Assembly (NCBI GenBank): GCA_025059375.1
Contig: JANXDO010000001.1
Span: 350,097 to 414,096 of the forward strand
Origin: Candidatus Nezhaarchaeota archaeon
GTDB taxonomy: Archaea; Thermoproteota; Methanomethylicia; Nezhaarchaeales; WYZ-LMO8
DNA: 64,000 nucleotides
Reading direction: 5' to 3'
Notes under the pieces: model-generated
The model's input: only the letters and a program-made list of their open reading frames with translations
What the model was told of the DNA's origin: nothing
Databases searched by the model: none
Translations under genes and position numbers: made by a program
Shown here: positions 15,794 to 25,062 of the stretch, in pieces
How the letters are laid out: every line of letters starts with the position of its first letter
How positions within the stretch are numbered: position 1 is the first letter of the stretch

Positions 15794-16693
15794 TCAAACA
15801 CCTTCTTCAGGAGAAGGTGATCTACATTGTGTGAGGCCCTTGACACCAGCAATGCCCATGACTATGTCGGTCTTCGTTATTATCCCAACAAGCCTCTCTC
15901 CATCCACGACGGGCAGCCCGCCAGAGCCGTGTCTCATCATGAGCTCAGCCGCCTTAGTTGCATCCTCATCTGCCCCTACGACCACAGGGTTTGGCGTCAT
16001 AATGTCCTCTGCTACTGGCACCATATAGATTCTTACGGTCACCTCTCTATCTTTGTACTGCCTAACTCTTTGCTTAACGAACCTATCCCTAGTAGGAGTG
16101 TGTGTAGTAAACACAACGTCGGTTTCCGTTACTACACCCACTGGCCTATCATCGTCAACGACAATAACCCTAGAGATGTTATATTTGGCGAGAAGTTCCT
16201 GAATCCTAAATACACTATGAGTCCTTCTAACAACGATTGGATGCTTCGTCATTAGATCGCGCACAAGGTACATTCCTCGATAACCATCGACGAATGCCCT
16301 CAGCATGTCGGTCTTCGTTATTATCCCAACAAGCCCGCCAGTTATTGGTGTCACAACAGGAAGTCCACTTATTAAGTTCCTCACCATTATATTGGCAGCT
16401 CTCTTAATGCTCATGCGTGGGGTTGCTAGCTTAAGTTCCATAGGCCCCTTAACGTCACCCACGTAAACGGATTCTAGAGGTCTATCCCTCCACTCCTTTG
16501 ACATCATTATCCTAACCAAGTCACTCTTCGTTATTATGCTTATGGGCTTGAAGCCCTCGTCGACTATAACGATTCTGCCCACCCCATGCTTTAACATTAA
16601 ATTCCTAATGTAGGCTAAGTTGTCATTGAGCCTTGCCGTTATAACAGGAGAGGTCATGTACCTGGAAACCCTCAACTTAAACACCAACTCCAA
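15794..16693 (-). CDS. Protein with four CBS domains
   Basis: A 299-residue protein made almost entirely of four CBS repeats (about residues 5-65, 75-135, 140-200 and 220-285). Each starts with a V-x-x-x-MT-type motif (RYMTSPVITA, DLMTKHPIVV, DIMTPNPVVV) and ends with GIITKTDI-like strands. CBS pairs bind adenosyl ligands such as AMP, ATP or SAM and act as energy or ligand sensors. No catalytic domain is fused. The start is TTG at 16693. It is sandwiched between the beta-CASP nuclease and the MfnD-like ligase on the minus strand, so it could regulate either, or C1-carrier synthesis. That is inference from position. Confidence 0.85.
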   Translation of the reverse strand: MELVFKLRVSRYMTSPVITARLNDNLAYIRNLMLKHGVGRIVIVDEGFKPISIITKSDLVRIMMSKEWRDRPLESVYVGDVKGPMELKLATPRMSIKRAANIMVRNLISGLPVVTPITGGLVGIITKTDMLRAFVDGYRGMYLVRDLMTKHPIVVRRTHSVFRIQELLAKYNISRVIVVDDDRPVGVVTETDVVFTTHTPTRDRFVKQRVRQYKDREVTVRIYMVPVAEDIMTPNPVVVGADEDATKAAELMMRHGSGGLPVVDGERLVGIITKTDIVMGIAGVKGLTQCRSPSPEEGV

Positions 16694-16721
16694 ATCAATG
16701 TAAACAATAAATGCTTTAAAT

Positions 16722-18080
16722 TTAGTCTCTTACCCTAATCACTGAACCATTCATTGGGGTCTCTATCCTCTCGGCATAGCTGCCTATTGAGTCAATGAGC
16801 TTCTTGATATTTTGCTCCTCACCATGCACCAGTATGAGGACTTTGGGCTTAACAGTAGCTATGAATCTACAGAGTTCAGAGTGCATTGCATGCCTCGAAA
16901 TCTCAATGTGGTAGGTTCTACAGTTTATTGGAACCTTTACTCTCTCGCCAGCTACGAAGTCTAGGACCTCAACCTCCTTCGCTCCTGCAACTATATCACT
17001 CGCTGGTGTTTGTGGATCGGTGTATCCACATACTATGACAGCATTTCGAGGATCCGGTGCAAGCTTTGCTAGATACCATTGGCTCCACCCACCTTTAAGC
17101 ATGCCAGATGGCGCTATGAATATGCATGGATCTCCACCCTCAACGAGCTTGCGCCTCTTACCTAGAGAAGTTGGTTGAACAAGCCTATCCCATGCTAATG
17201 GATCCTCACCGTTTACTATGAATGCTCTTTTCACTCTATCACTCATGTACATTATGAATTGGGAGTACACTTTCGTGGCCCTATAAGCCATGCCATCTAA
17301 TACCACCAGCGCATCAGGTAATTTAGCCTCATGCCTCTTAAGTGCTAACAGTATCTCTTGGGCCTTCCCGACAGACATTGCCGGTATAAGTACCTTGCCT
17401 CCTCCTTCAAGGGTCGATTTAACCGCATTAACGAGCTCTCTTTCAAGAGCTTCCCTGCCCTTTCTCTCAACACCACCATACGTCGACTCACAGATTAGAA
17501 CGTCGACACCCCTTATACTTGAAGCATTCCAGTACTGTAAGTGGTTAGAGGATGTACCCAGATCGCCTGAATAGCCTATTCTTAAATTGTCAACTTCAAG
17601 CTCCACAATCGAAGAACCTAAAATGTGGCCCGCATCATGAAGAATTACCTTTATGTTATTGGGTAGCTGCACTATCTCCTCGTACGCTACGTAGTGGAGG
17701 TGTCTTGCAAGCATCCTATTCATATCATTAGTATCCCAAAGCCTAGACTCCTCAGTCCATTCCTTCATCATTATGCTTAGCTGGTCCCTCCACATCATAC
17801 CAACGAGTGCAGCTGTCGGTAAGGTAGCTAGGACTTTACCTTTAAAGCCAAGCCTTAAAAGCCTAGGTATTGCACCACTATGATCGAGATGTGCGTGTGT
17901 TAAGACCAAGCTTGAAATAGACGAAGCATCAGTTAAATTAAGTTTTGGAATTGCTTCTAGACCTGATGCCGTTGGATGAATGCCGCAATCAAGCATCACT
18001 GTACCATTTTCTCCTCTGACAACTACGCACGCTCTTCCAACTTCTTTTCCAGAACCTAAGACTGAAATCTCTACAGTCAT
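16722..18080 (-). CDS. Beta-CASP metallo-beta-lactamase-fold ribonuclease (aCPSF-like)
   Basis: A 452-residue archaeal beta-CASP nuclease. The metallo-beta-lactamase motif LTHAHLDHSGAIPRL (near residue 60), GHILGSSIVEL, and YSGDLGTSSNHL supply the zinc ligands. The beta-CASP motifs follow: CESTYGG (A), HIEISRHAMHSEL (B) and VLILVHGEEQNI (C). The protein lacks the KH domains of the longer aCPSF1 type, so the aCPSF2-like or RNase J-like subgroup is more likely. It processes or degrades RNA in the cytoplasm. A TATA-like element at about 18109-18119 (minus strand AGCTTTTTAAG) would start transcription just before the ATG at 18080. It is divergent from mfnA. Confidence 0.85.
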   Translation of the reverse strand: MTVEISVLGSGKEVGRACVVVRGENGTVMLDCGIHPTASGLEAIPKLNLTDASSISSLVLTHAHLDHSGAIPRLLRLGFKGKVLATLPTAALVGMMWRDQLSIMMKEWTEESRLWDTNDMNRMLARHLHYVAYEEIVQLPNNIKVILHDAGHILGSSIVELEVDNLRIGYSGDLGTSSNHLQYWNASSIRGVDVLICESTYGGVERKGREALERELVNAVKSTLEGGGKVLIPAMSVGKAQEILLALKRHEAKLPDALVVLDGMAYRATKVYSQFIMYMSDRVKRAFIVNGEDPLAWDRLVQPTSLGKRRKLVEGGDPCIFIAPSGMLKGGWSQWYLAKLAPDPRNAVIVCGYTDPQTPASDIVAGAKEVEVLDFVAGERVKVPINCRTYHIEISRHAMHSELCRFIATVKPKVLILVHGEEQNIKKLIDSIGSYAERIETPMNGSVIRVRD

Positions 18081-18175
18081 GCTGAAGTCTAGTACGATTA
18101 CCTTAATCTAACTTAAAAAGCTGATCATGCTTGGGGTAGCTGTAGTTCATAGCACTACATATAAGCTCAAACCAG

Positions 18176-18189
18176 ATATAGATCTATAT
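18176..18189. repeat. Perfect 14-base palindrome upstream of mfnA
   Basis: ATATAGATCTATAT is its own reverse complement. It sits about 82 bases before the preferred mfnA start and about 40 bases upstream of the mfnA TATA element, between the divergent mfnA and beta-CASP promoters. It could be a binding site for a dimeric regulator. Chance in an A/T-rich promoter region is not excluded. Confidence 0.4.
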
Positions 18190-18215
18190 ATGGAATCATC
18201 GAGTACCTACATAAG

Positions 18216-18263
18216 TTATTTAAAAGAAGTTGAATTACGTCAAAAATTTGTCACCCATGAGGT
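18216..18263 (+). promoter_or_regulatory. mfnA promoter and Shine-Dalgarno that decide its start
   Basis: A TATA element TTATTTAAAAG (18216-18226) predicts transcription start near 18247. GAGGT at 18259-18263 is then seven bases upstream of ATG 18271. Together they argue against the longer frame that begins at ATG 18127. Confidence 0.55.
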
Positions 18264-18270
18264 AACTGAA

Positions 18271-19476
18271 ATGCTTGAGATTGGAGAGGACCCACAAAAG
18301 GTGTTAGAGGAGCTTGTTAGAAAACTTAGTGTTGACATCAATAGATTTAGCTCCAGGGCTTTAGGATCCATGTGCCCCAAGCCCCCATTAATAGCGAAGA
18401 TAGCCTACTTCATCGGCATGGATGCTAATGTAGGTGATAGAGGAGTATGGAGGACTGTAGCTGAGCTTGAGGAGGAGGTTATTAGGGGTTTGGGGGGCCT
18501 TCTTTCAAATCCCAATGCTTGTGGTGCAATAGTTTCATGTGGCAGTGAAGCTAACATAGTGGCTTTATGGGCTGCAAGAAATTTAAGTAAAAAGCGTGAG
18601 GTCATAGTGCCAGCTTCATGCCACGTATCATTTCATAAGGCTGCAGATCTATTAAAACTGAAGCTCATTAAGGCTCCTTTAAATAGTGACTACACAGTCG
18701 ATGTTAACTACATTAAACATAAGGTAACCAGCAAGACAGCCGCGATAGTTGGCATAGCTGGGACAACAGCTCTAGGTGTAGTCGACCCAATAGAGGAATT
18801 AAGTGAAATAGCCTTAAAGAAGGGGGTTTACCTACACGTTGATGCAGCGTTTGGAGGTATGATACTCCCATTCTTAAAAGAGCTTGGCTACAAGGTTCCC
18901 GACTTCGACTTTAAGCTTGATGGTGTTTGCTCAATAACTGTTGATCCGCATAAGATGGGCTTAGCTCCAATACCCGCTGGAGGGATACTATTTAAAGATC
19001 AAGAGCTCGTTGAAGTGATAACTCATGAAACCCCTTACTTAGCTGGAGGAAACGTTAGGAGCTTCACAATAGCTGGCAGTAGACCGGGGGGCTCTGTGGC
19101 AGCTGTTTGGGCGCTAATGAAAATCTTGGGTAAAAGCGGCTATAGGGAGATCGTTAGAAGGTGTATGAAGTTAACGGAGAGGCTGGTTCTAGGCATTGAG
19201 CATGATGAAGCCTTAGAGCTTGTGACTAAACCGGTCATGAACATAGTTGGTGTTAGATCTAGGTTCATAAACTTAAAGGTCTTCTCGAAAGCGATGAGGC
19301 ACCTTGGATGGCTTCTATCAGAGTTTCCAACACACTTGAGGATAGTCCTAATGCCTCATCATACCGACGAGCTTATCGATGAGCTTCTTCAAGACCTTAA
19401 AAGGGCAGCTACACGTAACCTCAAGAGCAACTTTAATAAATTAGACATTAGAGTTAAAGGTGATGGAGCGCTCTGA
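18271..19476 (+). CDS. mfnA: L-tyrosine (or L-aspartate) decarboxylase MfnA
   Basis: A PLP-dependent group II decarboxylase. SVDINRFSSRALGSMCPKP, LGDRG-like VGDRGVWRT, IVSCGSEANIVALWAARN, VDAAFGGMILPF and the Schiff-base lysine motif SITVDPHKMGLAPIPAGG are all present. MfnA makes tyramine for methanofuran; archaeal homologues can also make beta-alanine for coenzyme A. I start at ATG 18271 (401 residues), because a Shine-Dalgarno GAGGT and a TATA box lie just upstream, and because the extra 48 residues of the longer frame (from 18127) do not look like the family's N-terminus. It overlaps mptD downstream by 17 bases, tying methanofuran and tetrahydromethanopterin synthesis together. Confidence 0.85.
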   Translation: MLEIGEDPQKVLEELVRKLSVDINRFSSRALGSMCPKPPLIAKIAYFIGMDANVGDRGVWRTVAELEEEVIRGLGGLLSNPNACGAIVSCGSEANIVALWAARNLSKKREVIVPASCHVSFHKAADLLKLKLIKAPLNSDYTVDVNYIKHKVTSKTAAIVGIAGTTALGVVDPIEELSEIALKKGVYLHVDAAFGGMILPFLKELGYKVPDFDFKLDGVCSITVDPHKMGLAPIPAGGILFKDQELVEVITHETPYLAGGNVRSFTIAGSRPGGSVAAVWALMKILGKSGYREIVRRCMKLTERLVLGIEHDEALELVTKPVMNIVGVRSRFINLKVFSKAMRHLGWLLSEFPTHLRIVLMPHHTDELIDELLQDLKRAATRNLKSNFNKLDIRVKGDGAL

Positions 19477-19876
19477 AGATCCCGCTCGAAAACTATTTCA
19501 CCCATCAATAACTGATAGGGAGAGAGCTATATTTGAAGCTGGAATAGCACTTGGAGCACTATACCATCAATTCGTAGGCATTCCAATAGCAAGGAGGGAA
19601 GAGGTTCTCAAAGCAATTAAGGACGCCATTGAGAAGGTCATGGCTCTTCAACCATTTAGGGAGAAAGTCGAGGTTAACTTTAACTTGGATGCGATTAAGG
19701 GTCAGCTTCAAGGTCCCTACGACTACTCATTACTTAGAGGCGAAGCCATTGATGTGAAGGTGACGGTGAGGTACGGCTCTGCGAAGGTAAGGGCAAGGAT
19801 GCGCTTTGTGGAGGAGCTCGGCTTTAACTTAATGTACATAGAGGATGTGGAGGGGTATGGTGCTAAGCAAGGTTAA
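19460..19876 (+). CDS. mptD: Archaeal dihydroneopterin aldolase MptD
   Basis: A small (138-residue) enzyme of the archaeal-only dihydroneopterin aldolase family. The signature is TDRERAIFEAGIALGALYHQFVG at the N-terminus followed by a predicted alpha/beta core. It converts 7,8-dihydroneopterin to 6-hydroxymethyl-7,8-dihydropterin and glycolaldehyde in tetrahydromethanopterin synthesis. Together with MptA and MptE (about 62-63 kb) it completes the early pterin branch within this window. The start is GTG 19460 or ATG 19463, inside the end of mfnA, implying co-translation with it. I am confident in the family because of the near-invariant DRERAIFE-x-G-x-x-LG-x-x-HQF pattern. Confidence 0.85.
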   Translation: MMERSEDPARKLFHPSITDRERAIFEAGIALGALYHQFVGIPIARREEVLKAIKDAIEKVMALQPFREKVEVNFNLDAIKGQLQGPYDYSLLRGEAIDVKVTVRYGSAKVRARMRFVEELGFNLMYIEDVEGYGAKQG

Positions 19877-19911
19877 AATAATTCCTTTTATTTTTTAAAG
19901 GTTCTGAGCAA

Positions 19912-22900
19912 ATGATGCACGCTATATTCAGCAAGCTGTGCCCAAACTGCTCTGGAGATATAACTGATGATAGGCTCCTTAATGGTTTACCGTGCAAGGA
20001 GTGTCTTCCTGACACCTATGAGATTAATGATTTAATTAAGCTAGCTAGCACTTCATCACTAGATTTTAAGTTAAAGATTGGAGAAATTCTTAAAGCTCAT
20101 GGTAGGCTCCTAGGGTATAAGGAGCATGTTGAGCTCGCTCATAAGCTTAAGGACTTTGAGGATTTCTTCACTGAAGTTACTGGTAAGAGAATGTGGAGCG
20201 CTCAGAGGGCATGGGCTAAGAGAGCACTTTCAGGGCTAAGCTTTGCGATTATAGCTCCCACAGGCGTAGGCAAAACATTGTTTGCAGTCACACTAACGCT
20301 ATACTATGCTAAGCATGGTAAGAAGACCCTCTTCGTACTACCCACTGTAGTCTTAGCAAATCAAGTCTATGAATGGCTTAAAAAGTATTCAGAGAAGGCC
20401 TTCATCAACTTAAAGATAGCTCTGCTTTTCGGCGGCCACGTCAAGGACAAGGAGGAGGCATTCAAAGCAGTGAGGGACGGTCAGTTTGACGTTGTGGTCA
20501 TGACGCCAATGTCCCTCGCGAAAAACTTTGAACATATGAAGGGCTTAAGATTTGACCTAATTGCTGTAGATGATGTTGATGCACTTTTGAGAAGATCCAA
20601 GAATATAGATCGAGTCCTCCAATTGATGGGGTTTCCAGCGGAGGTAATAGATTTAGCGTTAAGGGCATTGAAGGAGAGGGCCAAGATGGCTGGGCTACTA
20701 AGAACTGGACGTAATGAGAGGATTGAGGAGGTGAGAGCTAAAATTAACGAGATGGTGGAGCAACTAAATGCGCTGAAATTAAAGGAAGGCTTCGGTCAGC
20801 TCATCATTCTAAGTGCGACGGGTAGAGCTAGAGGTCTTAGAGTTAGGTTGTTCCGTGAGTTATTGGGGTTTGAAGCTGGTACAATAATGGAGTACATGAG
20901 GAATATTCAGGATTGCTACTGCATGGTTGATGGAAGGGGGCCTGAGGACTTAATGAAGGCCACTCTCGAACTAGTAAGGAAACTTGGTAGTGGGGGGCTG
21001 ATATACGTATCATTCGATCTTGGATCTAAATACGCTAAAGCCCTAACAGATTACTTAATTTCGAACGGCATCAAGGCAGCTTTCGCTAAGTCAGGACTTA
21101 GAGGTGTAGGGAAGCTCATAGATAGTTTTGCTTCGGGTGAGCTTGATGTACTAGTTGGAGTAGCAAGCTACTACGGAGTCATAGTTAGAGGGCTCGATTT
21201 ACCCGAGAGAGTTAGATACGCGATTTTCATCTCCGTGCCCAAGTTCAAGTTCACGTTAGAGGCTGAGGAGAACCAGCCTATAAGGCTCCTTCAAATAATG
21301 TCAGTTATTCAAACAATTGTTGAGGGTGAGGGGGTCTTCCAAATAGCAAAGATGATAGCTGAGATGAGGAGGCATGCTCTAAGGCTTGGATATGAAGAGG
21401 CGAGGCTAGTATCAAGAGCGTTACATGAAGGAGTAGAACTAGAAGGCTATCTTGAGGAGGTTAGGAAGCTTTTCGCAAAAGCGAAGCTTATGATAAATGA
21501 GCTGTTAAAGAGAGAGGAGATTAAGAGGAAGTTCTTATCAAGTCCACTTATAGACGCTAGAGAGATTGAAGGAACACTATTCATCTTTGTACCCGACGTC
21601 ATGACGTACATACAAGCAAGTGGTAGAACGTCAAGGATGTACACTGGAGGCCTCACGAAGGGCCTCTCTATAGTGCTCTATCTACCCGATGACCAGAACT
21701 CCCTCAATAACCTAATAAAGCAGACCAAGATATACATCGATGACATCCAGTGGAGACCGCTCACAGAAGTCGATTTAGATAAGCTTCTTGAGGAAATAGA
21801 CGAGGACAGGGTTAAAGCCAAGAAGGCCTCAGCGGGCGAAGTGGAGGAGGTTAAAGACCCGGTCAAGAGTGCGTTAATAGTAGTTGAAAGTCCTACAAAG
21901 GCTAAAACGATAGCTAACTTCTTTGGCAAGCCATCGAGAAGAATCATAGGCTCACTTAAAGTGCTTGAAACATTTACAGGCAACTTTTTGCTAAGCATAA
22001 TCGCAACTAGGGGGCACATCTTCGACTTAATAACAGAGAACATGGGCAAGCATGGCATCCTTCAAATTGGTGACCTCCACATTCCAATTTATAACACAAT
22101 AAAGAAGTGCAGGAAGTGTGGCTATCAGTTCACTACAGACTCGGGCTCATGCCCTAGATGCGGCTCGAGCTTAATCGTTAAGTCAGATGACGTAGTTAAC
22201 TTGTTGAGAAGATTGGCAAGCGAGGTCGACTTAGCTCTGATAGCTACCGACCCTGATGTTGAGGGTGAGAAAATAGGCTGGGACGTGGCCTGCACCATAG
22301 CTCCATATGTGAGTGAGATAAAGAGGTGTGAATTTCACGAAGTCACTAGGAGAGCAATCTATGAGGCTATCAATAACCCTAGGGAGATAAGCATACCAAT
22401 GGTCGAAGCTCAAATTGTTAGGAGGATAGAGGATAGATGGATAGGCTTTAGCTTAAGTGAGCAACTGTGGAAAGCTTTCGGGAAGAAGTGGCTTGCAGCA
22501 GGTAGAGTTCAGACACCAGTTCTTGGATGGATAATTGAAAGATGTAAAGAGTGGAAGCAAAACGTAACGAACTTCCTGATAGTTAGCGTTGAGGACGGTC
22601 TTAAGCTCTACTTCGACGTCCCCCTACCCTACAAGGAAATTAGGGACTCTCTGCTCAAGATTAAGGAGTCCTTCGTCGTAGTTGAGGGGGTTGATCTTAA
22701 AGAGGTTGAAATCAATCCTCCACCACCATTTACAACAGACGAGCTTCTCTACGTAGCATCGACGAAAGGCTTTAGCTCAGCAGATACCATGAGGATAGCA
22801 CAGGAACTATTCGAGATGGGCTTCATAACGTATCATAGGACAGATAGCACTAGGGTCTCGGACGTGGGCAAGTCAATAGCTCGAGATTATCTCTATGAGA

Positions 22901-23652
22901 AGTATAAAGACGAGTATAGAAACTGGTTTGTACCAAGAGATTGGTTTAAGGAGGGCGCACATGAGTGCATAAGACCAACTAGATCCATTGATGCACTGAC
23001 ACTCAACCGTTTAGTAATGGATGGCTCTATAACCACAATAATCCCACTGACCATGAAGCACTATAGGCTCTACGACCTCATATTCCGTAGGTTTATAGCA
23101 AGCCAGATGCGAAGAGCTGTAGCAGTAAAAGTGAAATACAAATTTAAGCTTGAAATAAATGGTAAGTATTACACGACGGATCACGAGGGCATAATCGACA
23201 TTAAGGATCCGGGATTCCTGGATGTACTTGGTTATAGAAAGCTGAAGAATTTTAAGATTGGTGACAAATTAAAGATTGAAGAGGTTGAGTTAAGAAGGAC
23301 ATCAAGAACATCATTCTTTAAGGAGGGAGACATCATAAAGTTAATGAAGGAGAGGGGCATAGGTAGACCATCAACCTACTCAAAGATAGTTGAGGGTCTA
23401 ATACGGCATGGGTACGTTATAAAGAATAAGTGGGGCGGTCTCATAGCAACTGGTCTCGGTATTAACGTCTACGACTATCTAATTAGAAGGTTTAAAGAGC
23501 TCGTATCAGAAGCTACGACTAAAGAGCTAGAGGAGAAGATGGCTCTAGTGGAGGAGGGCCGCATAGAGTATCAAAGCGTCTTGAGATTAATAGCTAATCA
23601 ACTTGATGAGCTGCTTAAAGGTGCTGAGAGTGTTGAGCTTACCACTAGATAA
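19912..23652 (+). CDS. rgy: Reverse gyrase
   Basis: A 1246-residue full-length reverse gyrase that introduces positive supercoils into DNA with ATP. An N-terminal zinc finger (CPNC and CKEC, residues 10-40) is followed by an SF2 helicase-like domain with Walker A APTGVGKT near residue 116 and a DDVD Walker B motif near 219. A topoisomerase IA domain then begins at VVESPTKAKTIANFFG (about residue 657) and contains a second zinc finger (CRKCG...CPRCG). The active-site tyrosine is Y974 in ITYHRTDSTR. No frameshift or intein is seen. This gene is the hallmark of hyperthermophiles and many thermophiles. A likely TATA box lies at about 19871-19883. Confidence 0.95.
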   Translation: MMHAIFSKLCPNCSGDITDDRLLNGLPCKECLPDTYEINDLIKLASTSSLDFKLKIGEILKAHGRLLGYKEHVELAHKLKDFEDFFTEVTGKRMWSAQRAWAKRALSGLSFAIIAPTGVGKTLFAVTLTLYYAKHGKKTLFVLPTVVLANQVYEWLKKYSEKAFINLKIALLFGGHVKDKEEAFKAVRDGQFDVVVMTPMSLAKNFEHMKGLRFDLIAVDDVDALLRRSKNIDRVLQLMGFPAEVIDLALRALKERAKMAGLLRTGRNERIEEVRAKINEMVEQLNALKLKEGFGQLIILSATGRARGLRVRLFRELLGFEAGTIMEYMRNIQDCYCMVDGRGPEDLMKATLELVRKLGSGGLIYVSFDLGSKYAKALTDYLISNGIKAAFAKSGLRGVGKLIDSFASGELDVLVGVASYYGVIVRGLDLPERVRYAIFISVPKFKFTLEAEENQPIRLLQIMSVIQTIVEGEGVFQIAKMIAEMRRHALRLGYEEARLVSRALHEGVELEGYLEEVRKLFAKAKLMINELLKREEIKRKFLSSPLIDAREIEGTLFIFVPDVMTYIQASGRTSRMYTGGLTKGLSIVLYLPDDQNSLNNLIKQTKIYIDDIQWRPLTEVDLDKLLEEIDEDRVKAKKASAGEVEEVKDPVKSALIVVESPTKAKTIANFFGKPSRRIIGSLKVLETFTGNFLLSIIATRGHIFDLITENMGKHGILQIGDLHIPIYNTIKKCRKCGYQFTTDSGSCPRCGSSLIVKSDDVVNLLRRLASEVDLALIATDPDVEGEKIGWDVACTIAPYVSEIKRCEFHEVTRRAIYEAINNPREISIPMVEAQIVRRIEDRWIGFSLSEQLWKAFGKKWLAAGRVQTPVLGWIIERCKEWKQNVTNFLIVSVEDGLKLYFDVPLPYKEIRDSLLKIKESFVVVEGVDLKEVEINPPPPFTTDELLYVASTKGFSSADTMRIAQELFEMGFITYHRTDSTRVSDVGKSIARDYLYEKYKDEYRNWFVPRDWFKEGAHECIRPTRSIDALTLNRLVMDGSITTIIPLTMKHYRLYDLIFRRFIASQMRRAVAVKVKYKFKLEINGKYYTTDHEGIIDIKDPGFLDVLGYRKLKNFKIGDKLKIEEVELRRTSRTSFFKEGDIIKLMKERGIGRPSTYSKIVEGLIRHGYVIKNKWGGLIATGLGINVYDYLIRRFKELVSEATTKELEEKMALVEEGRIEYQSVLRLIANQLDELLKGAESVELTTR

Positions 23653-24355
23653 GTTAGCATGGTGCATAACTGGAGCGGGCCACTACATTCTCGAAAGCAT
23701 AGAGGTCATGGAGACGCTCTTAGCCAGGGGCTTCAAGATAACAGTGTTCATATCTCAAGCGGGCCTTGAGGTCGTTAGGATTTATGGTTTAGAGAACAGG
23801 TTGAGAGCCATAGCTAATGGTAGCTATTATAGGGAGCTTGTGGGTCCAAGTGATGGAGCTAGCTGCGCTAAAGCTGGTAGGCTCCTAATGAAGATGTACC
23901 GAGCTTTGATAGTCTCGCCGGCTACAGCCAACACTGTAGCCAAGATAGTTAGAGGGATAGCTGACACACCACCGACAATAGCCGTAGCGCAGGCACTCAA
24001 GGGTGGCGTGAAGGTGGTGATTGTCCCTACAGATATCGAGTTAGAGTACGAGACTGAGACTCCACACATGGTTGATAGAGCAATTTGTGAGGAGTTTAAG
24101 TGTCAAACTTGTAGACCCATATTCTCGTGCCCAGTGAGAGCCTTTGACCTCGTTGACGGGCTAGGTCACATAGACCTCTCTAAGTGTATTGGTTGTTCTA
24201 GTTGCATCAAAGCCTGCCCATTCGGGGCAGTTAAGTTTAGGGTTAAGGTAAAAGCTAGAAGTAGTCCTATAGACTTAGAGAACGTCAAGAAACTCATGTC
24301 GATGAAGAACGTTGTGGTTCTCAAGAGACCGGCTGATATACTATGTGAGATATGA
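23606..24355 (+). CDS. Iron-sulfur flavoprotein, DmrX-like archaeal dihydromethanopterin reductase / archaeoflavoprotein
   Basis: An N-terminal flavoprotein domain begins at WCITGAGHYILESIEVM and includes VSPATANTVAKIVRGIADT, a typical FMN-binding segment. A ferredoxin domain with CIGCSSCIKACPFGAV (about residues 190-206) follows, plus a separate cysteine group CQTCRPIFSC. This order is that of the MJ0208-type archaeoflavoproteins and of DmrX, which reduces dihydromethanopterin to tetrahydromethanopterin. The neighbouring mfnA-mptD genes make DmrX function plausible. The frame overlaps the end of reverse gyrase by almost 50 bases. Possible starts are TTG 23603, ATG 23606, GTG 23621 or GTG 23630, and the homologous N-termini favour one of the later ones. 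Confidence 0.7.
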   Translation: MSCLKVLRVLSLPLDKLAWCITGAGHYILESIEVMETLLARGFKITVFISQAGLEVVRIYGLENRLRAIANGSYYRELVGPSDGASCAKAGRLLMKMYRALIVSPATANTVAKIVRGIADTPPTIAVAQALKGGVKVVIVPTDIELEYETETPHMVDRAICEEFKCQTCRPIFSCPVRAFDLVDGLGHIDLSKCIGCSSCIKACPFGAVKFRVKVKARSSPIDLENVKKLMSMKNVVVLKRPADILCEI

Positions 24356-24471
24356 CCTTTTCTATGATTCAAGGGCCACCATATCAATGTGCTCGTAAAT
24401 TTAGGCTCAGGTTTTAGTAGAGCATTCATAGCTTCATGAGGATAATTTTACTCAACCTAGATTTCCCGCAA

Positions 24472-24507
24472 GCTTTAAAATGTCTCTAATAATTAATCTA
24501 TGAGGCG
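24472..24507 (+). promoter_or_regulatory. Promoter and ribosome binding site of the hdr-ech operon
   Basis: A TATA element GCTTTAAAAT (24472-24481) lies about 34 bases before the hdrC ATG at 24510. A GAGGCG Shine-Dalgarno at 24502-24507 is right before the start, so the predicted leader is very short. I see no comparable promoter between the following thirteen genes, whose gaps are at most 27 bases. Confidence 0.5.
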
Positions 24508-24509
24508 TA

Positions 24510-25058
24510 ATGACTTTGACAGCATTGGCAGAACGTCCAAGCCCAAGGAAACCAATAACAGCAGATCAACTTGATCTAAAGCTACCAGACGAGCTCATAG
24601 TAGCAGGCGTTGAGAGGATAAGAGAGTGTATCCAGTGTGGTACATGTACGGCATCATGTCCGTCAGGTAGAAGAACTGCTTACAGAACTAGACTCCTAAT
24701 GAGAAAGACGCTCCTAGGATTAAAGGATGACCTACTTAAGAGCCTTGATCTATGGCTGTGCACAACATGCTATACCTGTTATGAGAGGTGTCCAAGAAAA
24801 ATAAGTACAGTAGACACTATAATAACCCTAAGAAACATGGCCTCAGCCAAGGGCTTCATGATACCCAGACACAAGGAGATATCAAAGCAATTGATAGAGA
24901 AAGGGCACTTAGTGCCAATAAATGAAGCTAACATTAAGCGTAGAGCTGAGCTCGGGCTATCAGAGTTACCGCCTACAGTTCACTCTCACCCTGAAGCACT
25001 TAATGAAGTTAAGAAACTACTTCAATTAACTGGATTCACTAAACTGGTGGAGGGTTAA
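24510..25058 (+). CDS. hdrC: Heterodisulfide reductase subunit C (HdrC)
   Basis: A 182-residue iron-sulfur protein with two [4Fe-4S] ferredoxin motifs, CIQCGTCTASCPSG (about residues 37-50) and CTTCYTCYERCPR (about 88-100), as in HdrC. It relays electrons between HdrA and HdrB. The N-terminal 30 residues are an uncharacterised extension. First gene of a thirteen-gene cluster running to 38262; hdrB follows after four bases. In methanogens HdrABC reduces CoM-S-S-CoB. Here the natural disulfide or other acceptor cannot be read from sequence. Confidence 0.9.
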   Translation: MTLTALAERPSPRKPITADQLDLKLPDELIVAGVERIRECIQCGTCTASCPSGRRTAYRTRLLMRKTLLGLKDDLLKSLDLWLCTTCYTCYERCPRKISTVDTIITLRNMASAKGFMIPRHKEISKQLIEKGHLVPINEANIKRRAELGLSELPPTVHSHPEALNEVKKLLQLTGFTKLVEG

Positions 25059-25062
25059 CAGC

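Noticed and set aside
18127-18270. N-terminal extension of mfnA
   Set aside because: It covers a promoter, a palindrome and a Shine-Dalgarno sequence for ATG 18271, and its residues do not match MfnA N-termini.
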